This document shows, piece after piece, positions 15,382 through 20,994 of a stretch of DNA of 23,194 bases (its first letter is position 1; every line of letters starts with the position of its first letter). The stretch comes from DASPXY01 sp038227745 (lineage in GTDB: Bacteria; Planctomycetota; Planctomycetia; Gemmatales; Gemmataceae). The translations under genes were made by a program, and so were the position numbers. Location: contig JBBRPS010000045.1 of NCBI GenBank assembly GCA_038227745.1, forward strand, positions 1 through 23,194, written 5' to 3'. A model generated the notes under the pieces. That model did no database searches. It was given only the letters and a program-made list of their open reading frames with translations, and was not told where the DNA came from.

Positions 15382-18300
15382 TCACGGCTTGCCGACGCCC
15401 CGCAGGTACGCATAGAGGTCGGCGACCTCGGCGTCGCGCAGGCTGTCTAGCAGCCCAGCCGGCATCAGCGAGACTGACGTGGGCCGGCGGCTGACGATCT
15501 GGTCGCCCGCGATGCGGACCGTCGTCGCCGCGCCCGTTTGCAGGATCACGCCGTCCACCGCCTCGTAGATCACCAGGCCCTGGTAGACCTTGCCCTCGAC
15601 CGTCTCGATCTGTGTCGCCTGGTAGCGCGGCGACACGTCGCGGCTCGGCTGCAGGATCGCCGTGAACAGGTCCGCACGCGAGAAGCGCCCGGCCACGCCC
15701 TGCAGGTCCGGCCCCAGGGCTTGCGCGCCGGAGTGGCACGCGGCACAACTCGCCTTGAGGAACGCCGCCTTGCCGCGGCCCGCGTCGCCGCGCGACCAGT
15801 CCACCCGGGCCAGGCGCTTCTCCCACGCGGCCACGTCCACACCGTCCGGGTTCCGCAGCCGCGCCGCCAGCCCGGGGTACGCCTTGCCGAACCACGCGCC
15901 CCACGCCTCGCGGTCCGTCCCGAGCGTCGCCTGCCCCGTCAGCCGCCGCAGTCGGGCCACGACCGCGTCCCGCAGCGCCTCGCCCGCGCGGCCCTGCGGC
16001 ACTCGCCCCAGCGCCCGGATCAGCGCCATCACCTCCGCCCCATCGCCCGTGCCCGGCAGCTTCTCCAGGGCATCCAGGCACACGCGGACCGTGGCGACCT
16101 GCGGCGAGGCCAGGCCGTCCACGAACTTGCGGCGGTCGAGCACCTGCGGGTCCCGCGCCAGCACGGGCAGCAGCGACGCCTCCAGGCCCGCCCGGCCCCA
16201 CAGGTGCCGCAGCACCGGCAGCGCGCGCTCCGCCGGCAGCGCGGCGACGACCTCAACCACGGCGGCGTTCCAGGGATATTCCTTGTCCTTTTCGGCGTGT
16301 TTCAGGAAGGCCTCGGCGGCGCGGCGGCGGTCGAAGCCGCCCGTGGCGGCGAAGAGGGCGTGGTCGGCGCGGCCGAACTCGGGGTGGCCGAGCAGGGCGG
16401 CGTTGAGGGCCGGGTCGCGCTGCGTCAGCCCGACATACAACTCGGCGACGCGCAGCGGCCAGTGGCGGTCGCGGTTCAGGCGGCGTGCCCCGACCTTGCG
16501 GTCGAGCGCCAGCAGGGCGCCGGCGACCCGCGCCGTCACCGCGGGAGTCCGCGGCGCCTTGAGCCGGGCGACGACGATCAGGTGGTGCAAATCCTCGACC
16601 GGGTGCGAGTCCGGCGTTAGCCGCTCGACCACCTTCGCCAGCGTCGCCGGGTCATCGTCCTCCAGCACGGCCAGGGTGCGCGACAGCTCGCGGTCCAGGT
16701 CCGCGTGGCCCGACGGGTAGGCGCGCCGCAGCGCCGCCAGCGTTTTCCCCAGCAGGGCCGCGTCGGCGACGGCGGCCGGATCCTTGCGCGGGGTGTAGCC
16801 TTCCCAGACAGTCCCCTTGACCTTCCGCGCCACGAGACCGCCCAGCGCCAGCTGCGCCACGCGGACTCCGGCCAGGCGCGTCTCGGCATCCGCTCCCGTC
16901 GCCCCGAACACGCGGACCGCCCGATCGAGCGCCGCGGCCGGAGCGGCGTCCCAGGCGCCGAGGCCCCAGGTCGCTTGCTGTGGCGAGTCCAGGGCCTCCC
17001 GTCCGAGGGCGAGCCGCCGTGGCTCGGGCACTCCGGCAAGCAAATCTGCCGCCGCCTTGCGCACGTAGCGGTCGGCGTGGTCCCAGTTCAGCCGGATCGC
17101 CGCGTCGATCTCCTCCGCGGTGAACTGCACGCGGTGCCGCCGCAGCCCGACCAGCCCCCGCAGTCGCTCCCGCGCATCCTCGTGCTGTGCCTTCGCCAGC
17201 AACTCCCCGCGCCGCGACGGCGCCCAGTCGAGGCGGCGCGGCGGCAAACGCAGCTGCGCCGCCTCGGCCCCGATGCCCGGCCTCATCCCCTTGGCGTGGC
17301 GGATGCGGTAGACGGCGCCGCGCGTGCCCCGGCCGCCGATGGAGACGTACAGGTCGCCGGTGGTCGGGTGGACGACGGCGGCCGTCGGCGCGAAGCCGTT
17401 GTCGCCGACCGACTCCAGGAACACCTCGGGCCGGCAGGTGTAGCTCGCACCGGAGCGCTTCAGGGCGGCGAAGTGGATCTTCCCAAACGTCCAGTCGAGC
17501 AGGAACATGCCGCCGCGGTAGCGCCTGGGGAACTGGACGTGGCGGTAGCAGACGACGCCGGTCGGCGAGCCGCGGCCGAGCGTCGCCACCGGCGCGACGA
17601 CGTCGGGGAAGTACGGCGGCAGCCGCCACCACTGGGCGCGCTGCGGCGACAGCCAGCCGTAGTGGCCGCCCGGGATGACATGGTAGAATCGCGTCGGCTC
17701 GTACCAGGGGAGCGCGACGCAGCGCTCGTTGTCCGAGTCGAAGGTGAACAGTTCGCCGTCGAGGTTGAAGTCCATGCCGTAGGCGTTGCGGAAGCCGTCG
17801 GCGACGACCTCGCTGTGCTTCAGGTCCGGGGTGAAGCGCAGCACGCAGCCGGCGACCGGGTCGGTGATCGGCGAGGTCGGCAGTTGCGCGTGTGCCTTGC
17901 CGATGCCGGTGCCATTGCCGCACAGCACGTACAGCCAGCCATCGGGGCCGCGCAGGACGGCGTGGGCGTCGTGCTCGCCGCCCGTTTTGAGGGCGCGGAT
18001 CAACTCGGACGGGCCGTCGGCGCGGCCATCGCCGTCACGGTCGCGGTAGCGGCGCAGCCCGCCAGCGCCGGTGAAGTAGAGCGTATCGCTCTCCCAGAGC
18101 AGACCCATCGCCCCGTCCTTCGGCCCGGACGCGAACTCGATCGCGCGGTCGGCCCGGCCGTCGCCGTCGTCATCGACGAGGATGCGGATGTAACCGCGGC
18201 CCGAGACGACGAGGCGGCCCTTCGGATCGACGGTCATGCAGAAGATGTCGTTGGCCAGCTTGCCGTCGGCGAACTCGGTGACCTCGAAGCCGTCCGGGAC

Positions 18301-18387
18301 GCGCAAGCAGAGCGCGGCCTGACCGCGAGCCTCTGCGCCGGCGGCCATCCCAAGGAGGGTGCATAACAGGAGGGGCAGCGGTCTCAT
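15382..18387 (-). CDS. PVC-type exported cytochrome c / membrane-bound dehydrogenase-like protein
   Basis: This 1001-residue protein is typical of planctomycetes and verrucomicrobia. Residues 1-24 form a signal peptide. A beta-propeller (about 25-370) of the sugar-dehydrogenase-like 'PVC-type' domain follows and holds two calcium-loop-like motifs (DDDGDGRAD, DRDGDGRAD). Residues about 380-840 are Ala/Leu-rich helices, probably HEAT-like repeats. The C-terminus is a cytochrome c domain with the haem site CAACH (C881, C884, H885) and a likely distal Met in VSLMPAGLLD. It should act outside the cytoplasmic membrane as an electron-transferring oxidase or dehydrogenase of carbohydrates, with the substrate unknown. 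It converges with the kinase gene over a 76-base gap that shows only weak hairpins. The Shine-Dalgarno site is weak. Confidence 0.93.
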   Translation of the reverse strand: MRPLPLLLCTLLGMAAGAEARGQAALCLRVPDGFEVTEFADGKLANDIFCMTVDPKGRLVVSGRGYIRILVDDDGDGRADRAIEFASGPKDGAMGLLWESDTLYFTGAGGLRRYRDRDGDGRADGPSELIRALKTGGEHDAHAVLRGPDGWLYVLCGNGTGIGKAHAQLPTSPITDPVAGCVLRFTPDLKHSEVVADGFRNAYGMDFNLDGELFTFDSDNERCVALPWYEPTRFYHVIPGGHYGWLSPQRAQWWRLPPYFPDVVAPVATLGRGSPTGVVCYRHVQFPRRYRGGMFLLDWTFGKIHFAALKRSGASYTCRPEVFLESVGDNGFAPTAAVVHPTTGDLYVSIGGRGTRGAVYRIRHAKGMRPGIGAEAAQLRLPPRRLDWAPSRRGELLAKAQHEDARERLRGLVGLRRHRVQFTAEEIDAAIRLNWDHADRYVRKAAADLLAGVPEPRRLALGREALDSPQQATWGLGAWDAAPAAALDRAVRVFGATGADAETRLAGVRVAQLALGGLVARKVKGTVWEGYTPRKDPAAVADAALLGKTLAALRRAYPSGHADLDRELSRTLAVLEDDDPATLAKVVERLTPDSHPVEDLHHLIVVARLKAPRTPAVTARVAGALLALDRKVGARRLNRDRHWPLRVAELYVGLTQRDPALNAALLGHPEFGRADHALFAATGGFDRRRAAEAFLKHAEKDKEYPWNAAVVEVVAALPAERALPVLRHLWGRAGLEASLLPVLARDPQVLDRRKFVDGLASPQVATVRVCLDALEKLPGTGDGAEVMALIRALGRVPQGRAGEALRDAVVARLRRLTGQATLGTDREAWGAWFGKAYPGLAARLRNPDGVDVAAWEKRLARVDWSRGDAGRGKAAFLKASCAACHSGAQALGPDLQGVAGRFSRADLFTAILQPSRDVSPRYQATQIETVEGKVYQGLVIYEAVDGVILQTGAATTVRIAGDQIVSRRPTSVSLMPAGLLDSLRDAEVADLYAYLRGVGKP

Positions 18388-18407
18388 GGGTCCGTGTCGC
18401 GGTTGTT

Positions 18408-18421
18408 GGACAGCGCTGTCC
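18408..18421. promoter_or_regulatory. Perfect 14-bp palindrome upstream of the PVC-type gene
   Basis: GGACAGCGCTGTCC is fully self-complementary and starts 21 bases upstream of the gene's start codon. A symmetric site here could be an operator for a dimeric regulator, or a hairpin in the leader. No regulator gene is next to it. Confidence 0.4.
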
Positions 18422-18567
18422 TCGGCCGGTGGTCTCGATCCGCCGCACTCGGTTTGACAGCGGCAGGGGGAGACGCTTCGGTCATTATCGCCGACGCCTG
18501 GGAGAAAGAAAGGGGGATCGCGTCATGTAAGCTTGGGAAAGGAGGATGAGTTAGGCGTGGGAGGAAT

Positions 18568-18882
18568 TCAATGCGCATCCTCCCAGTCCTCCAGCCGCCG
18601 CCGCAGCTTCCCTTTCAGCTCCTGCCCCATTCGCTCCAGGGCCTCGTCTAGCTCCGCGTCCAGCTCCTGCCGCCGCAGGGCCAGGTTGTTCTTGCCCGCG
18701 ATCTGGGCCAGGGCGGGGGAGAAGCCGTCCAGCACCAGCAGCTACACTTCCCGCCCGAGCATTTCGAGCCAGGCACCCCGGGCCCTCGTCCGAATCTCCA
18801 GAACGTCGTCGGCATGTTGGCGTAGTAGCTGTACGCGGCGGTTCGAGAACGGCTCCGGCAGTTCAATCGGCTGCGCGCTCAT
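18568..18882 (-). pseudogene. Small gene interrupted by an in-frame TAG
   Basis: Reading from ATG 18882, the frame encodes MSAQPIELPEPFSNRRV and 46 residues in all. It then meets TAG at 18744-18742 and continues in the same frame for another 57 codons to TGA at 18570-18568. Both halves have planctomycete-like codon use and a charged helical composition (the second holds LDAELDEALERMGQELKGKL), so they look like one former protein of about 104 residues. I do not recognise the family. It may be a recent nonsense mutation, a sequencing error or stop read-through. Its start lies 65 bases upstream of the divergent toxin-antitoxin pair. Confidence 0.6.
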
Positions 18883-18947
18883 GGCCGGAGTGTAGCACGG
18901 TCGAAAACCGGGTTGTACAGGGGGCTGCTGCGCGGGAGAATGGAGGC

Positions 18948-19160
18948 ATGGAGACTAAAACCACCGACAACACGATCTCCCCAAAAGTTATGGCCGAACT
19001 CCAGGAGGCGGCGGACAACGCGGCCAAGGGGATACGCGACCCCGAGTCCATGCGCCAGGCCTGCGAGCGTATGGACCGCCGACGCGAGGAGATTCGGCGA
19101 AAGCACGGACTCCTCGACATCGCCGTCCCCTCTATCCGCGAACTCCGTGACGGCGAATGA
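18948..19160 (+). CDS. Antitoxin of a type II toxin-antitoxin pair (VapB-like role)
   Basis: This 70-residue charged protein (SPKVMAELQEAADNAAKG, then a long Arg/Glu-rich helix) lies directly before a PIN-domain toxin and overlaps it by four bases (ATGA). That layout is standard for VapBC modules, where the first gene's product neutralises the toxin and represses the operon. The family of the DNA-binding part is not obvious. GGAG lies just upstream of the ATG. The antitoxin call rests on context. Confidence 0.75.
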   Translation: METKTTDNTISPKVMAELQEAADNAAKGIRDPESMRQACERMDRRREEIRRKHGLLDIAVPSIRELRDGE

Positions 19161-19609
19161 AGATCGTCCTTGATGCCTCCGTCGCAGGAAAATGGTTCTT
19201 GCCCGAAGCCGATTCGGACAAGGCGATCTTGCTCCGTGACGAGTTCAGGAAGGGCCTGCACGACCTCATCTCGCCCGACATCTTCCCGATCGAGGTCGCC
19301 CACTCCCTCACGCGGGCCGAACGCCAGAAGCGCATCAGCCCCACGGACGGGGCCCTCGCTCTGGCCGATCTGCTGAAGACGCTCCCCGTCCTTCACGCCT
19401 GCGTACCCCTTTTGCCCCGGGCGTATGCCATCTCCTCGGCCATGCGTGTCGGCGTTTACGACTGTCTGTACGTCGCTCTGGCCGAGCGCGAGAATGGCGA
19501 GCTGATTACGGCGGACGACAAGCTTGTGAAGAACCTCCAGGCTCACTTCCCCTTCCTCACGCCCCTGTCTTCGCTCCCCGGGACCGCGCCACCAACAGCC
19601 GGATCGTGA
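19157..19609 (+). CDS. vapC: PIN-domain ribonuclease toxin (VapC-like)
   Basis: This 150-residue protein is a PIN domain, the fold of VapC toxins that cut tRNA or rRNA in a Mg2+-dependent way. The acidic residues expected at the active site are present: D6 (VLDASV), E46 (FPIEVAHSL), D102 (VYDCLYVALAE) and D120/D121 (ITADDKLV). The length is slightly above the usual 130-140 residues because of a Pro-rich tail. It is translationally coupled to the antitoxin gene. The set of intact acidic residues suggests an active toxin. It converges with the next gene over seven bases. Confidence 0.88.
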   Translation: MKIVLDASVAGKWFLPEADSDKAILLRDEFRKGLHDLISPDIFPIEVAHSLTRAERQKRISPTDGALALADLLKTLPVLHACVPLLPRAYAISSAMRVGVYDCLYVALAERENGELITADDKLVKNLQAHFPFLTPLSSLPGTAPPTAGS

Positions 19610-19616
19610 CCACCAG

Positions 19617-19889
19617 TTACATCCTCCGAGTCACCTTCGCCCATGCCAGGAGAGTCTTCAGCCGATCCCGCATCCGCTCCCGGCAGGCGACCAGTCGGGG
19701 CGCGTACTCGTCGGGCTCCCGCTCTTGGCCGCTCACCATCAGGTCGATGCCGATCAGGCCCAGAGCGACCATCCGCTCCCGGTCGTAGGGCTTGGCGATG
19801 CAGCCGCCGAAGTCGGCGACGTCCTCGTCCTCGCAGGCGGCCACCTGCTGCGCCAGGTTCCGGACGTCGGCGTTCAGCTCTTCGGACAT
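19617..19889 (-). CDS. Small hypothetical protein
   Basis: This 90-residue protein (MSEELNADVRNLAQQVAAC at the start) is rich in charged residues and probably helical, with no signal peptide or membrane segment. I do not recognise a family. The ATG at 19889 was chosen as the likely start; the frame is open to 19949 but those residues look non-coding. It lies back to back with the VapC gene and, on the same strand, downstream of the DUF4177-like gene. Confidence 0.5.
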   Translation of the reverse strand: MSEELNADVRNLAQQVAACEDEDVADFGGCIAKPYDRERMVALGLIGIDLMVSGQEREPDEYAPRLVACRERMRDRLKTLLAWAKVTRRM

Positions 19890-19945
19890 GGCGGTATCAT
19901 GGTGCCGCAGGCCGTTTCCGTCCAGCGAAGGGATGTAGGACTCTC

Positions 19946-20149
19946 TCAAGAGGCATGGCGGCGAAACGTAATCACATAAAAGATTCGGTCGAACGGACGC
20001 TGGCCGAACAGCCTTGCGAACAACCCCGGCATGTCGCGTATCCCGATTGAATCGACTCGGTAAAACTCCCAGCCTTGTCGTGCGTACTCGTTGACGATCT
20101 TTTCGAGGTAAGACGCTGCCATATCTTCGGGGATTTCCTCTGGGGACAT
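19946..20149 (-). CDS. DUF4177-like small protein, possibly N-terminally truncated
   Basis: From ATG 20149 this encodes 67 residues. ASYLEKIVNEYARQGWEFYR, RVDSIGI and the end IFYVITFRR match the second half of DUF4177-like proteins, whose function is unknown. The usual first strand of that family (an EYKVV-like start) is missing. The frame stays open upstream (NPNTRKREEVQSQTA), but it soon runs into the remnant of another gene on the opposite strand at about 20190. That suggests a rearrangement removed the true N-terminus. No Shine-Dalgarno site precedes the ATG. Confidence 0.5.
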   Translation of the reverse strand: MSPEEIPEDMAASYLEKIVNEYARQGWEFYRVDSIGIRDMPGLFARLFGQRPFDRIFYVITFRRHAS

Positions 20150-20189
20150 GGCTGTTTGGCTTTGAACTTCTTCCCGCTTTCGGGTATTC

Positions 20190-20515
20190 GGATTATATTT
20201 TGTGGATGCGGTGCGCAGGTCCCTGGAGGACTGCGGGCACGCGCTTGCGGCCGAGGCGGACGCCTTCGGGATCAAGGCCGGCTCGCTCGACGACGAGGCC
20301 TTGCAGTCGTCGCTGGCCGCCGCCTTCCCGCTGCACCCGCTCGTTGCGGTCACGGTCGGCCCGCTGTTCCGGGCGCTGGCGCAGAACGAGCGTTCGCTGT
20401 TCGCCTTCCTGATCGGTCCAGAACCGTTTGGCTTCCAGGAGTTCTTGCGGCAGCCCGTCGGCGAGGAAGCCGGCTGTAACGCCTCCCGGCTTGATCGGCT
20501 GCACGACTACTCGCC
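20190..20515 (+). pseudogene. Internal fragment of a large protein, possibly an ATP-binding protein of a helicase-linked system
   Basis: This open stretch has strongly GC-rich third positions and reads like a real protein with neither its start nor its end. Key parts are FPLHPLVAVTVGPLFRALAQ, NERSLFAFL, EPFGFQEFL and LDRLHDY. These recall, from memory, a conserved region of long ATP-binding proteins that stand next to helicases in some defence islands; I could not check this. The frame is open from 20166 to a stop at 20559-20561. Homology-like sequence seems to end where the opposite-strand gene begins at 20507. A GTG at 20202 could start it, but no Shine-Dalgarno site is present. Most likely a relic. 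Confidence 0.5.
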
Positions 20516-20722
20516 CGCGGTGGTGGGCCCTGCCTGCTTCACGCACACCAGCCGCGGTTGATAACGATCGGCAACATACACCAGCGAGCACATGGCGTTT
20601 AGCTCTGACGAGTAAACCGCGGCTTCTTGGCGCTGGCGGGTCAAGTACAGTTCACCGTCTTTCTCAGTCACAAATGCGGTCCTGCCTCCATCGGTCACTT
20701 CGATAAGATACGCTTGATCCAT
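20507..20722 (-). CDS. Small hypothetical protein
   Basis: This 71-residue protein (MDQAYLIEVTDGGRTAFVTE at the start) looks beta-rich, with alternating hydrophobic and charged residues, and has no membrane segment. I do not recognise it. The ATG at 20722 has GAGGG about five bases upstream; a TTG at 20740 is an alternative. It converges with the gene fragment on the plus strand and overlaps it by a few bases. It lies about 270 bases upstream of the nuclease-helicase gene and points away from it. Confidence 0.5.
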   Translation of the reverse strand: MDQAYLIEVTDGGRTAFVTEKDGELYLTRQRQEAAVYSSELNAMCSLVYVADRYQPRLVCVKQAGPTTAGE

Positions 20723-20927
20723 CGGACCCTCGTCCAGCAAGAATGGGGAGATGCTATCGGCAGCGCGTCTCCGACTTGTCCAGGTGTTTACTGTTGCATT
20801 AGCCTACCCACAACATCCACACATCGCAAGTCATCCTCCGGCTTGACCCATCGGTCACAATAAAGATCGTTTTAACAAATCTGCACGGGATTCTGCAACG
20901 GGGCTCGGAAACCCTCGCAGGGACGGT

Positions 20928-20933
20928 TATACT
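20928..20933 (+). promoter_or_regulatory. Candidate -10 box for the nuclease-helicase gene
   Basis: TATACT lies in an AT-richer spacer (20780-20950) and would start a transcript near 20940, about 55 bases before the start codon. No clear -35 box is found. Confidence 0.35.
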
Positions 20934-20994
20934 AAACTCAAAATCAAGGAGCAGGAACGACTCGACATCCTCGAAACCCTTGGCGGAGATGAAG

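Noticed and set aside
16705..18366. Plus-strand open frame of 553 codons
   Set aside because: It lies antisense within the PVC-type cytochrome gene, which has clear domains. The translation has no recognisable motif and is a GC-rich shadow.
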